A DNA stretch of 32,106 nt from Ruminococcus sp. UBA3665 (GCA_002373165.1 DFJS01000031.1:1-32106); one strand, 5' to 3'; shown: positions 8,204-16,635, numbered from the stretch's first letter. A program made the numbers and translations. Notes: generated by a model from the sequence alone, not told the origin.

Positions 8204-8772
8204 GCTGATGATTCCTTTCTGTTATGAATACCGACGGAAATAAGCTGTGTTCCCATCCAGATATTCTGAATTTTCCGGCCTTCTGCAAGATAGGCTTCAT
8301 AAACCGGCTGATATTCCGGCCGGAAATAATGAATTTTCTGATTCAGTGACCCCCGGAGCACGGCACTGATTTGATTCTGCTGTTCCAGATAGCGGCCGTC
8401 AATCAGGACGGCAATCTGCTGCCGGATGGCAGAAAAATGCGGAAGTTGTTCCAGTTCCGCAAGCGTATAGCCCGTGTAGACAAGAATATCCTGTGTGATT
8501 TCCTGAATCTGTTCCAGTAGTGCAAGCAGTTCCTCCGGCTGTTCCAGAGGGTCGCCGCCGCTGATGGTAATGCCGTCTATTTTCTGATCAAGATGCATCT
8601 GATGCAGAATCCGGCTTATTGTTTCCGGCGCATAGGATTTCCGGCCGTCAGTGTGCCAAAGTTCCGGATTGGCACAGCCCGGACAGTGCTTGGAACAGCC
8701 TGCCGTCCAGAGAACAGCTCTGTTTCCGGGGCCGAGCGTCTGTACCGGAAATAAAATTCTGTCAAGATACAT
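8200..8772 (-). CDS. Small radical-SAM protein of the activase (NrdG-like) type
   Basis: A 190-residue radical-SAM enzyme. The cluster motif is C26-x3-C30-x2-C33 (GCSKHCPGC) and the SAM-binding ISGGDPLEQP is at about 70-79. The size and the order of motifs match 4Fe-4S activating enzymes such as NrdG, which generate a glycyl radical on a partner. No glycyl-radical enzyme, in particular no NrdD, is encoded in this window, so NrdG is not assigned. It sits between the FHA gene (3-base gap) and the AAA+ gene (4-base overlap) without a clear ribosome site, so it is probably made by translational coupling. The partner is unknown. A protein of the same operon is the first suspect (inference). Confidence 0.85.
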   Translation of the reverse strand: MYLDRILFPVQTLGPGNRAVLWTAGCSKHCPGCANPELWHTDGRKSYAPETISRILHQMHLDQKIDGITISGGDPLEQPEELLALLEQIQEITQDILVYTGYTLAELEQLPHFSAIRQQIAVLIDGRYLEQQNQISAVLRGSLNQKIHYFRPEYQPVYEAYLAEGRKIQNIWMGTQLISVGIHNRKESSA

Positions 8773-8775
8773 AAA

Positions 8776-9432
8776 TCAGCCGATTCTGACAAGGAAGGAA
8801 ACTGTATTGGCCAGAGTCAGAATTTTACCGTCTTCCAGAAGATTCGGCTCGTTGGCATTCAGAATCATGTCATTGTATTTTGTCTGGTTGGTTTTGCTGA
8901 CATGCCGGATTACCCAGTTTCCGTATTCGTAAGAAATGGCGCAGTGCTCGCCGGAAACAGTCAGCATATTCCGGGACTGGAAGAAATCAGAACCGTATGT
9001 GCCGTATCTTCCCAGTGTGCCGCCGGTTTTATCGATTTCAATCCGGAAATGAGAATTCACTTCTTCCAGCCAGAGCTGATCGCCTGCGGGAGCAGGAGCT
9101 TCTTTTTCTGCCGGAACAGCATCCTGTAAATCGCGGCTTTCGATATTCCAGAGAAAATTGTCAATTTCATGTTCCAGCTTGCAGCCTTCGCAGAAAAAGC
9201 TTGTAACGCTGCCGTTTGGCAGAATGGTTTTAGTATGGGATTCCGGGCAGAGAACAAAATATTCCCGGAGCGGATTGGTTTGTGTCCGGGATTCCGGAAG
9301 GGGCACCTGAACGGCAGTCTTTACGGGTGCGGCGGCCGGAGCTTTCGGAGAAGAAAGCGTTTCGGCACAGATTTCACAGATTTCGCTGCCGTCGGGATTT
9401 TCATAACCGCATTGTTGACAGATAATAGACAT
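8776..9432 (-). CDS. Zinc-ribbon / FHA-domain protein
   Basis: A 218-residue adaptor. Residues 1-25 form a zinc ribbon (C5xxC8 and C19xxC22). A Pro/Ala-rich linker follows, then a second Cys set (C62, C81, C84, with His88 near) that may bind another metal. The FHA domain, about 128-218, shows the phosphothreonine-binding signature: TLGRYG (139-144), VSGEHCAISYE (159-169) and the TNQTKYND loop (181-188). FHA domains bind phosphothreonine peptides, so this is the likely reader for the kinase of the same operon, possibly docking on its IPTMPQ repeats (inference). AGGAG lies about 10 bases before the ATG and the coiled-coil gene ends 6 bases upstream. Confidence 0.9.
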   Translation of the reverse strand: MSIICQQCGYENPDGSEICEICAETLSSPKAPAAAPVKTAVQVPLPESRTQTNPLREYFVLCPESHTKTILPNGSVTSFFCEGCKLEHEIDNFLWNIESRDLQDAVPAEKEAPAPAGDQLWLEEVNSHFRIEIDKTGGTLGRYGTYGSDFFQSRNMLTVSGEHCAISYEYGNWVIRHVSKTNQTKYNDMILNANEPNLLEDGKILTLANTVSFLVRIG

Positions 9433-9438
9433 AATGCA

Positions 9439-10722
9439 TCAGCTCCTGTACATGACTTTTTTATCCTGCTGTTTCAGTTCTTTTCTGGAACGGCTTCTGG
9501 ATTCAGATTCGGATTTTGCTCTTGTCTTGATTTTTTTATTGAATTTTTTATCCGGCGGCATGTGCTTTTTAGCCTGGAGTTCCACGCCGCGCATAGAGAG
9601 TTCTTTCACAATCTGCGGATGCATACTGCAAAAAGCACACTGCTGCTGGAATAATCTTTCATCTTCTGCTTCGGAAACAGCTGTATCAAACCCGATGCCG
9701 ACCACACGCATCGTCACCTGATTTTCGTCAGAAACAAATACATTGATAGCTGTCCCCTCATCCACGCCGTACAGCACCTGACCGCTTGCATTGACTTCTT
9801 CCAGCATATCCGAACGGATGACATCATAGCCGTGTTTTGCCATGACTTCATCAATCTGCCGGCGGATATATTCCTGTGCAAGATGATTTTTCGCCTTTTC
9901 TTTGATTCCCAGCAGAGCCGCTTCCAGTTCTGCTTTAGAGGCGAATTCCGTCAGCTTCAGTGCCGGGGCAGAAGCATCAAAGCATTCTTTCTGATATTCT
10001 TCATAAATTGCTTTCATGCCGCTGATATTGGTATGAATCAGCATAATTAATTTCTGATACTCCTGAAACAGACGTTTCATGCGTTTCTGCCGGATTTCCG
10101 GGTCAAGGGAACTGTGCATTAGTTCGTCAAGATCCTGCCGGATCAGAAGCACGGAATTTCTATGACTGCCTGTCATTTCTTCTGATTCCAGAAAAACGGC
10201 GATTTCGTCCTGAAAAATCTGATACTGTTCCTGCACCTGATTCTGCAAAGTCCGGGCATCCTGTGCAGAGGTATCCTGTGTCATGCGCTGAATAATGATT
10301 TTTCTGGTATGCGCAAGACGTTCCTGTTCGCGGCGAAGATTCTGAATCGTCTGGCTTGCCTGTGCCTTATCATTCAGAACTCTTGTGCCGATGTGCATTT
10401 GTTCTTTGAAATCCTGCATCAGCCGGGTATGTTCACGGGAAATTTCCTGAATATCCAGCAGTTCATTTCCGTTTTTCACCTGCTGTAACATTTTTTTCAG
10501 CTGTTTTTCGCACTGTGATTGCAGAAGCGTACATTTCTGGCAATAGGCTTCCAGAGAAGCATCCTGTTTTATCAGCTGAAATTCCTGACCGAGGCAGTTC
10601 TGCACCTGTGTCAAACTGGACTGAATCTGGCCGGCGAGAGACAGACGCTGGTTTCTGGCCTGTTCCAGTTTTTGCAGCCGTTCTCTGCGCAGGGCAGCGG
10701 TATCTACTTTAGGGCCACTCAT
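9439..10722 (-). CDS. Coiled-coil protein, first gene of the kinase operon
   Basis: A 427-residue hydrophilic protein of no family I can name firmly. It begins MSGPKVDTAALRRERLQ, and from there to about residue 290 it is Gln/Glu/Lys/Arg-rich with long coiled-coil segments. A more compact C-terminal region follows, containing a CAFC pair, and the protein ends in a basic Ser/Arg tail (SESESRSRSRKE). From memory, an MSGPK-type N-terminus recurs in uncharacterised Firmicute coiled-coil proteins; this should be checked. The start at 10722 has AAAGGAG 9 bases upstream and lies about 35 bases from the expected transcription start. The frame is open for another 57 codons upstream, but those cross the promoter and are not counted. 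It could be the scaffold or substrate of the module. Confidence 0.82.
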   Translation of the reverse strand: MSGPKVDTAALRRERLQKLEQARNQRLSLAGQIQSSLTQVQNCLGQEFQLIKQDASLEAYCQKCTLLQSQCEKQLKKMLQQVKNGNELLDIQEISREHTRLMQDFKEQMHIGTRVLNDKAQASQTIQNLRREQERLAHTRKIIIQRMTQDTSAQDARTLQNQVQEQYQIFQDEIAVFLESEEMTGSHRNSVLLIRQDLDELMHSSLDPEIRQKRMKRLFQEYQKLIMLIHTNISGMKAIYEEYQKECFDASAPALKLTEFASKAELEAALLGIKEKAKNHLAQEYIRRQIDEVMAKHGYDVIRSDMLEEVNASGQVLYGVDEGTAINVFVSDENQVTMRVVGIGFDTAVSEAEDERLFQQQCAFCSMHPQIVKELSMRGVELQAKKHMPPDKKFNKKIKTRAKSESESRSRSRKELKQQDKKVMYRS

Positions 10723-10762
10723 GAGGAAAAGCTCCTTTCGATGGAAATTTTTATTATAATTT

Positions 10763-10791
10763 ATTATAGCATAGGATAGGCCGTTTGTCAA
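10763..10791 (-). promoter_or_regulatory. Sigma-A promoter of the seven-gene kinase operon
   Basis: Read leftward, a perfect TTGACA (10791-10786) and a perfect TATAAT (10768-10763) are separated by 17 bases, again with TATGC before TATAAT. The next same-strand gene gaps inside the operon are at most 12 bases, so this promoter probably drives all seven genes down to the terminator near 1808. Confidence 0.88.
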
Positions 10792-10822
10792 GAATCCGGA
10801 TACGCGAAAAAATGGCGCAGCC

Positions 10823-10851
10823 TTGACAAAAGCCTGATTTTCTGGTATGAT
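10823..10851 (+). promoter_or_regulatory. Sigma-A promoter of the transporter gene
   Basis: TTGACA (10823-10828), a 17-base spacer and TATGAT (10846-10851). It is arranged back to back with the kinase-operon promoter, about 30 bases between the two -35 boxes, so one bound regulator could affect both. Confidence 0.8.
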
Positions 10852-10884
10852 AGAAGTAATAAAAAAAGAAAGCAGGTGGGTACT

Positions 10885-12003
10885 ATGAAACAAAAATTAT
10901 GGAATTTCTGCAAAGCACAGCCGGTTCTTGTAACGGCATTTATGCTGGCGGTGCTGACAATGTTCCTTGTGCCGCCCGACAAAGCCTATCGTACTTACTG
11001 CAATGTTACCGTTCTGATTGAACTGTTCGCCCTGATGATCGCCGTCGCCGGTCTGCGGAGTATCGGTATTTTCGACAAGATGACGGCATTTCTGCTCCGG
11101 AAAGCCGGGACAGTCCGGAAACTGGCCGTTATGCTGATTCTGATCAATTTCTTTTCGGCTATGCTGGTGACGAATGATGTCGCTCTGCTGACATTTGTGC
11201 CGCTGACGGTACTGCTTTTTGAAAAAATTCCTGACGAAAAAAGCCGTATCCTGACAATTGTTCTGGAAACTGCCGCGGCTAATATGGGCAGTATGCTGAC
11301 CCCTGTGGGCAATCCGCAGAATTTGTATCTGTATGAGGCATATCATCTGACAGCAGATGCCTTTATCCGGACAATGCTTCCGACAGGGCTGATGAGTCTG
11401 TTTTTTCTCCTGCTGCTGACGTTTCTGCTTCCGAAGCAGAATTGTGAAAATCAACGGACAGAAACACCTCCGATTCCCAGAAAGCAGGCCTGGATTTACA
11501 GCGGTCTGTTTGTATTCTGTCTGCTGACAGTGTTCCGGATTGTACCGGACTGGTGCTGTTTACTGGTTTCTGTACTGACGGCACTGCTTCTGAACAGGAA
11601 TCTGCTTCTGCATGTGGATTACAGTTTATTGGCATCCTTTATCTGTTTTTTCGTCTTTGTGGGAAATGCGGCAAGACTGGAGACTGTCCGGCAGTTTTTC
11701 TCTGAAATTCTGACCGGCCGGGAAGTAATCGCCGCAATTCTGCTGTCGCAGATAGTCAGCAATGTTCCGGCGGCCGTGATGCTCTCCGGCTTTACGGAAA
11801 ACGGAACAGCCTTATTGCTTGGCGTGAATCTGGGCGGTCTGGGAACGCTGATTGCCTCGATGGCCAGCCTGATTTCATACCAGATTTACAGGAAATCAGA
11901 ACATGCCCAATCCGGCAGATATCTGCTGACTTTTTCCGGCATCAGCATCATTCTGCTTGCCGGACTGCTGGGATTTCAGTTTTTGCTCCATGCTGTGGAA
12001 TAA
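10885..12003 (+). CDS. SLC13/ArsB/NhaD-type anion or ion transporter
   Basis: A 372-residue integral membrane protein with about ten to eleven hydrophobic segments, in the ion-transporter superfamily that includes SLC13, CitM and ArsB (PF03600-like). Typical repeat-loop motifs are present in both halves: LVTNDVALLTFVPL and NMGSMLTPVGNPQN in the first, and IVSNVPAAVML with LGVNLGGLGTL in the second. The substrate (dicarboxylate, sulfate, arsenite or a cation) cannot be told from the sequence. ATG 10885 is chosen because AGGTGG lies 5 bases upstream; the GTG at 10876 is inside that site. The gene is monocistronic, with its own promoter and a terminator at 12015-12043. Confidence 0.85.
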   Translation: MKQKLWNFCKAQPVLVTAFMLAVLTMFLVPPDKAYRTYCNVTVLIELFALMIAVAGLRSIGIFDKMTAFLLRKAGTVRKLAVMLILINFFSAMLVTNDVALLTFVPLTVLLFEKIPDEKSRILTIVLETAAANMGSMLTPVGNPQNLYLYEAYHLTADAFIRTMLPTGLMSLFFLLLLTFLLPKQNCENQRTETPPIPRKQAWIYSGLFVFCLLTVFRIVPDWCCLLVSVLTALLLNRNLLLHVDYSLLASFICFFVFVGNAARLETVRQFFSEILTGREVIAAILLSQIVSNVPAAVMLSGFTENGTALLLGVNLGGLGTLIASMASLISYQIYRKSEHAQSGRYLLTFSGISIILLAGLLGFQFLLHAVE

Positions 12004-12014
12004 ATTTCAAAAAA

Positions 12015-12043
12015 CTCCCTGCTTTCTGTCTGAAAGCAGGGAG
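12015..12043. terminator. Bidirectional terminator
   Basis: A perfect 12-bp stem, CTCCCTGCTTTC (12015-12026) with GAAAGCAGGGAG (12032-12043), and a 5-base loop. The leftward reading ends in TTTTTT, which serves the peptidase gene; rightward it is followed by a weaker T-rich stretch for the transporter. Confidence 0.9.
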
Positions 12044-12062
12044 AAGTGATTTTTATAAAAAA

Positions 12063-14861
12063 TTACAGATATTCTTTCAGAGTGCCGGAAAAATTGCCGG
12101 AGCCGACTTCTGCGGCATACTGTAGAATTACAGCGGCATCGGCGGCATTGACAAGCTTATCGCTGACGATATCAGCGGCTTCCTTCTGTGCATGGGAAAA
12201 CAATCCGGCACCGGTTCCAAGCCGGGCGGCTTCTGACAGAACAGCGGCGGCATCGGAAGCATTGACTTCATGATCCAGATTGACATCGCCAAAAGGTGCG
12301 GCATAGACAAGCATGTTTCCGCTGCTGTCATAGGCAGTTCCGTAACGGTCACAGCGGTAAGCTGCAACAGAAACAAGCTTGCCGTCGATCATTTCATAAA
12401 GCTGAACCGTGGGGATACCTTCTGCAATCTGGACAGAACTGCTTGCCGGACGCGCTCCGGAAGAAGCTTCATAATCCTGCATCAGCAGTTCGCAGAGTTC
12501 CTCATTGCTGTAGACAGGACAGAGCGAAAAACCGCGCTCTGAAACAGGCTGCAAATAAAAGCTGCCTTCGCCTTCTTCAGGATAGATAGTCATGTAAGAA
12601 AAATCCGTATCCTGTGTAAAATAAACATGTTCTGCAACAGATTTTTCTTCCGAAAAGCGGAATTGATACAGACGTTCTCCGGTCATGGTATAAGTAATAT
12701 TCTGGATTTCTCCTGTTTCCAGATTTTTAATGCAGGCGTTTCCGTTATGGAATTCCAGAGCAACTTCCTGTTCCTTTTCATTTGTGCCAACCCATACGCC
12801 GTTTGGAATCGGGTCAAAAGCTGTATTTTTAATCGTAATATGATATTCCGAAGGCAGACAGTTTTCCTGTTCTACCGTGAGAGAAAATTCAGTCTGTTCC
12901 TGAGAAGCATCCAGCAGCTGAGGCACGCCGGAGGAAATTTCCTGTCCCTGATACAGAATTTTTCCGGTTGAAATCGGCAGAAAACGGACAGAGCCTTCTT
13001 CATAGAAATAAATTTTCTGTTCCGGATTGGGGTGACTCAAATCAAGATAATCCGCGCCGTAATCATGGAACAGCAGCAGACTGGAAAGTTCTGCTTTTTT
13101 CTGCTGATAATGCTGTGTAAAAATTTTTTTATGATCTGTATCAGCATAAGCAGAAAGTGTCATTTCGTCCGCGAAAACAATAGGTTCTGTATAAAGCTGA
13201 TAGTCTCCGCCATTGACGGAATAATAAATATCTGCCTGTTCTGCACAGGAAAGCGAAATTTCTGTCCCGTTGGGGAGGTCTTCCTGATATTCTGAAAAAT
13301 GTACCGTTCCGGAGCTGACACCCATTGCTTTCAGGCAAAGATTGCCGACTGCCATATCATCTTCTATTGCTTCGGACTGCAAATAAATATCATGCCAGTT
13401 TTCGCCGTCGGTACTGTAGAAGCTTTCGTTTTTATGGAAATTCCGGCGAATCATTTCGTAATTTAATATATTGGAATAAGAATAAGTATAATCATAAGCC
13501 GTATAACCGCCGACAGGCTGGCCGTTGTCTTTCCAGGCAAGTTCACACGGAATATGACAGCCCGGCTGGCCGGAAAGCTTTACCACAACCGAAAAAAGCT
13601 GTCCTCTCTTGACTGTGACAGGCGTATCCAGTGCAATTGTCTGATATCCCAGATGTGTCAGCCTGGACTTTGTGACCGGCGATGCCGTGCCGGAAACAGG
13701 ATTGCTCTGAGAAGTCAAGCCGGTATAGACTGTAATTTCGCAGTCATCGTCAATATTCACACAGCTTAACATGATATCCGTGATGGAACAGTCTTCCCTT
13801 GCCGCAAAGATATTGGAAATATACGCTGATGTATCATCGGCATGATCGCTGACGGAAAACGAACCGTTTCCGCCGAAATCGTCATATTCATAAAGCGTAT
13901 CATGCATGGCAGCATTTTCTGTATCAAAATAGACCATGTTGCTGATATGCGGATCGTCATAGGAAATCCAGAAATAACCGCCTTCGCCCCAGCTTTCCCC
14001 CCAGCTGTTCTTAACGAGCCATGCGCCGTCCCGGCCGGGCGTGAAAGGAAATGCCGAGGCCGGAAAGGCATCATCCCAGCCCACAATGCAGACGGCATGG
14101 GCACTGATTTCAGCATTTTCGTCATACTCCCATACATTTTCCGGAACATAAAGACAATGATTTGTCCAGCTGAAAAAATTAGAATTATCCAGCAATGCAT
14201 AAGAAGTATCAAAATAAAGCGAATGCCCTTCATAGATGCTTTGCTTCATCTGCTGTTCCTGTGCGCTGTAGCCTTTCTCACCGGGAGTAAGCGGAAAATA
14301 ATGAAAATCCGTTACATGAACAGCGGCTTCTTTCTGAAGCTGTGAGACAGATCTGGAGAGATCCGGCGCATCGCCGCCGTAGGGACAGAAGCTTTCTTTT
14401 ACCGGGCCGATCCAGTTTGTCAGCATTCCGATTACCTGCGAGAGCAGTCCGCCTTCCATCAGAAAGCCTTCTTCATTGGTATAGGGATAGGCAGCCTGTC
14501 CCTGATACAGATAATGCGCCATGTACCATTCTGAAAAATCCGTATGAGTATCCCGGAATATTTCATTTGTTTCCAGCGAATTCATTGCCGCAAATGCCCA
14601 GCATGTGCCGTAAGAGCCCTGATTTTTTACAGGCGAAACCAGTCCTTTTTCCCGGAGGTCAAATGCTGACGGCAGGGAATAGACAGTACTTGTTTCTGAA
14701 ATTCCTCCGGATGCGGTTGTCATCAGTGCGGAATGCTCCCGGCTGACCGGCGAAAGATGCAGTGCAGTGTTTTCTTCTGCATGAACAGGCGCATTCTGCG
14801 GCCATGCGGCCGTCAGAAAGGCAAGACTGCAAAGCAAGGCAAGTGTTTTTTTCAATTGCAT
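12063..14861 (-). CDS. Secreted papain-family (C1A) cysteine peptidase with dockerin
   Basis: A 932-residue exported protein. Residues 1-28 are a signal peptide (basic start, hydrophobic core, cleavage near VHA-EE). The C1A catalytic domain (about 60-312) has Gln81, catalytic Cys87 in QGSYGTCWAF, His255 in SAHAVCIVGWDD and Asn285 in WLVKNSWGESWG. Residues about 330-515 resemble the lectin-like domain often found after such peptidases. Residues about 532-588 look like a chitobiase-type beta-sandwich (YYSVNGGDYQLY). The C-terminus (about 857-925) is a type I dockerin with two calcium loops, DVNLDHEVNASD and DIVSDKLVNAAD. The dockerin predicts attachment to a cohesin scaffold on a cellulosome or amylosome. 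No cohesin gene lies in the window. Confidence 0.92.
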   Translation of the reverse strand: MQLKKTLALLCSLAFLTAAWPQNAPVHAEENTALHLSPVSREHSALMTTASGGISETSTVYSLPSAFDLREKGLVSPVKNQGSYGTCWAFAAMNSLETNEIFRDTHTDFSEWYMAHYLYQGQAAYPYTNEEGFLMEGGLLSQVIGMLTNWIGPVKESFCPYGGDAPDLSRSVSQLQKEAAVHVTDFHYFPLTPGEKGYSAQEQQMKQSIYEGHSLYFDTSYALLDNSNFFSWTNHCLYVPENVWEYDENAEISAHAVCIVGWDDAFPASAFPFTPGRDGAWLVKNSWGESWGEGGYFWISYDDPHISNMVYFDTENAAMHDTLYEYDDFGGNGSFSVSDHADDTSAYISNIFAAREDCSITDIMLSCVNIDDDCEITVYTGLTSQSNPVSGTASPVTKSRLTHLGYQTIALDTPVTVKRGQLFSVVVKLSGQPGCHIPCELAWKDNGQPVGGYTAYDYTYSYSNILNYEMIRRNFHKNESFYSTDGENWHDIYLQSEAIEDDMAVGNLCLKAMGVSSGTVHFSEYQEDLPNGTEISLSCAEQADIYYSVNGGDYQLYTEPIVFADEMTLSAYADTDHKKIFTQHYQQKKAELSSLLLFHDYGADYLDLSHPNPEQKIYFYEEGSVRFLPISTGKILYQGQEISSGVPQLLDASQEQTEFSLTVEQENCLPSEYHITIKNTAFDPIPNGVWVGTNEKEQEVALEFHNGNACIKNLETGEIQNITYTMTGERLYQFRFSEEKSVAEHVYFTQDTDFSYMTIYPEEGEGSFYLQPVSERGFSLCPVYSNEELCELLMQDYEASSGARPASSSVQIAEGIPTVQLYEMIDGKLVSVAAYRCDRYGTAYDSSGNMLVYAAPFGDVNLDHEVNASDAAAVLSEAARLGTGAGLFSHAQKEAADIVSDKLVNAADAAVILQYAAEVGSGNFSGTLKEYL

Positions 14862-14901
14862 AAAATAATCAAATCCCTTCTGTAAAATATCTGGTATATT
14901 T

Positions 14902-14912
14902 ATTATAGCATA
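14902..14912 (-). promoter_or_regulatory. Extended -10 element of the peptidase gene
   Basis: Read leftward this is TATGCTATAAT, the same extended -10 seen at other genes here. No good -35 lies 17 bases upstream (TTTCTT at best), so the extended -10 probably carries the promoter. Confidence 0.65.
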
Positions 14913-14988
14913 AATGCACAGAAAAAGAAAGCAGATTTTGAAAAAAATTCAGCATTTCTGGAAGATCTTTTTCAAATGGTAATTTTGG

Positions 14989-15017
14989 TTGACAAATTAT
15001 GAGATTTATGCTATAAT
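14989..15017 (+). promoter_or_regulatory. Sigma-A promoter of the first acyltransferase gene
   Basis: Perfect TTGACA (14989-14994), 17-base spacer, perfect TATAAT (15012-15017) with the TATGC extension. Confidence 0.87.
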
Positions 15018-15057
15018 TTTTTTTGCGTTACTGCTTTGAAAAGGAGAATGATTTGCT

Positions 15058-16188
15058 ATGTTCACAAGAGAGGATACCCGTGCAGTCAAAGGCATGGCTG
15101 TGCTGATGATGCTGTTTCATCATCTGGTGGCATTTCCTGACAGAATGCCGCCCGATTTTGAAGGCTTCCAGACGTTCTGGAAAGCGTTTGCCGATGACGG
15201 CTATTTGAGAATGCTGGCATCATCCTGTAAAATCTGCGTTTCTATTTTTTATTTTGTCGGCGGCTATGGACTGTATAAACGCTGGATTGCTGACCGTTTT
15301 CATCTTGGAAAAGTAATTGCCTCTATGTACCGGAATTACTGGAAGATATTTGCAGTTTTTGTTCCGGCGGCGTTTTTGTTCTTTCATCATATGGACGAAG
15401 CACTGCCGGGAATTTACAGAAGATATACCGTCACGGACAGGAAGGAAATTCTTAGTCTGCTGCTGGCCAATCTTCTGGGACTGACCGACAGCATCAACAG
15501 TGAATGGTGGTTTTTCCGCGCTTATCTGTGTGCATTGCCGATGGGACTGGTCTTCTGCATAGCCGACAGAAAAAATAAAAGCTTTACAATAGATGCTTTT
15601 CTGGTATTCGGAATTGATATTCTTGTCCGGAACGTATTCCCCGGAATTGCCCGGACAGAAACTTTTTCCGGCATAGGCAGCAATTTTTATTATGCCAATT
15701 TTCTGGGTCTGACCAGTGTGCCGCCTTTTTTTGCAGGAATTATCTTCGCCAAGCATAATAAGCTGGAAGCCGCCAAAGCCGTTCTGGAACGCTGGCGTTT
15801 CAGCGGCATTGCGGGACTGCTGGGCTGTCTGGCCGTGCTCTATGTCAGAAGCTACATCCTGGGCGAATTTATAGAAATCATTCATGTTACTTTATTTGTG
15901 ATTTTTCTCTCTGTTTTTCTGGACGGAATCGGCAAATGCAAGAAACTGTTCTGTATTTTTGGAAAATACAGCACGGATTTATGGCTGATTCATACATTTT
16001 TCTGCTATTATTTTTATCAGACAGCAAAACTTGTCTATCTGACCCGGAATGTATGGATTGATTTTCTGATTCTGACGGCACTTTCTATGGCAGGTGCTGT
16101 TCTGACAGAGCTGCTGTGGAAAGCACTTGCCCTGCTGAAGCCCAAATGTCAGAAATGGCTGCTCCGGCCGGAAAAAACAGCATCCTGA
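15058..16188 (+). CDS. Acyltransferase-3 family membrane protein
   Basis: A 376-residue protein with about ten hydrophobic segments of the acyltransferase-3 family (PF01757 type), which moves acetyl or succinyl groups onto surface sugars, lipids or peptidoglycan across the membrane. The N-terminal signature is present: a basic residue (Lys11, usually Arg), then GMAVLMMLFHH with a His ten residues on. The YFVGGYGLYKRW segment and a central run with SINSEWWFFRAYL also fit the family. ATG 15058 follows GGAG at about 11 bases and a perfect promoter at 14989-15017. It is monocistronic with a terminator at 16195-16228. The acceptor molecule is unknown. Confidence 0.85.
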   Translation: MFTREDTRAVKGMAVLMMLFHHLVAFPDRMPPDFEGFQTFWKAFADDGYLRMLASSCKICVSIFYFVGGYGLYKRWIADRFHLGKVIASMYRNYWKIFAVFVPAAFLFFHHMDEALPGIYRRYTVTDRKEILSLLLANLLGLTDSINSEWWFFRAYLCALPMGLVFCIADRKNKSFTIDAFLVFGIDILVRNVFPGIARTETFSGIGSNFYYANFLGLTSVPPFFAGIIFAKHNKLEAAKAVLERWRFSGIAGLLGCLAVLYVRSYILGEFIEIIHVTLFVIFLSVFLDGIGKCKKLFCIFGKYSTDLWLIHTFFCYYFYQTAKLVYLTRNVWIDFLILTALSMAGAVLTELLWKALALLKPKCQKWLLRPEKTAS

Positions 16189-16194
16189 TTTGAA

Positions 16195-16228
16195 AAAGTC
16201 TGCACAGCAAAGCTTCTGTGCAGACTTT
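16195..16228. terminator. Bidirectional terminator
   Basis: A perfect 13-bp stem, AAAGTCTGCACAG (16195-16207) with CTGTGCAGACTTT (16216-16228), lies between convergent genes. The leftward reading ends in a T run. Confidence 0.88.
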
Positions 16229-16233
16229 GTTTC

Positions 16234-16611
16234 TTATCGGGTGCGGGTAGTTGTCTGAAGATTGGTTTTGCCGTCGCTTCCGGCGCGGTAGTTGTCATTA
16301 GCATCCGTATCAAGCAGATCGCCGTCAACAGCATCTTCCACAGCGGCATTGACATCACTGGCGATTTCACGGCCGCCCTGCACCACATCGCTGGCGATTT
16401 CTACGCCTTCATCAATGATATCACTTGCAAGATTGGCGGCATCTCTGCCTGTTCTGCTGTGATTGGGCCGGTCGGTCATCACAGCAGTCACACGGGTTTC
16501 CGGGGCGACTGCATGATCGAATCTGTCATATTCGTCGCTTCTGCCGCAGGCAGTCATCAGGACGGCCGTGCCAAGCAGCGGCAATGCACAGATTAATTTA
16601 TGATTTATCAT
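16234..16611 (-). CDS. Small predicted lipoprotein of unknown function
   Basis: A 125-residue protein beginning with a lipoprotein signal peptide: basic start (MINHK), hydrophobic core, and a lipobox-like LMTAC with Cys22 as the predicted lipidated residue. The mature part is polar and repetitive, with alternating SDIIDEGVEIASDVVQG and SDVNAAVEDAVDGD segments that look like an amphipathic helix, followed by a flexible Asn/Thr-rich tail. No known domain is recognised. ATG 16611 is preceded by AAAGGAG at 7 bases, a much better start than the upstream codons of the same frame. A palindrome lies just upstream (16636-16648). It should sit on the outer face of the membrane. Confidence 0.78.
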   Translation of the reverse strand: MINHKLICALPLLGTAVLMTACGRSDEYDRFDHAVAPETRVTAVMTDRPNHSRTGRDAANLASDIIDEGVEIASDVVQGGREIASDVNAAVEDAVDGDLLDTDANDNYRAGSDGKTNLQTTTRTR

Positions 16612-16635
16612 TTTTCCACTCCTTTCATGCATGGC

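Noticed and set aside
1864..10722. Type VI secretion regulatory island (PpkA/PppA/Fha)
   Set aside because: There are no Tss structural genes, and the host appears Gram-positive; only the phosphorylation logic is shared.
10723..10893. 57-codon extension of the coiled-coil protein
   Set aside because: It runs through the operon promoter and its -35 box; the ATG at 10722 has a proper ribosome site.
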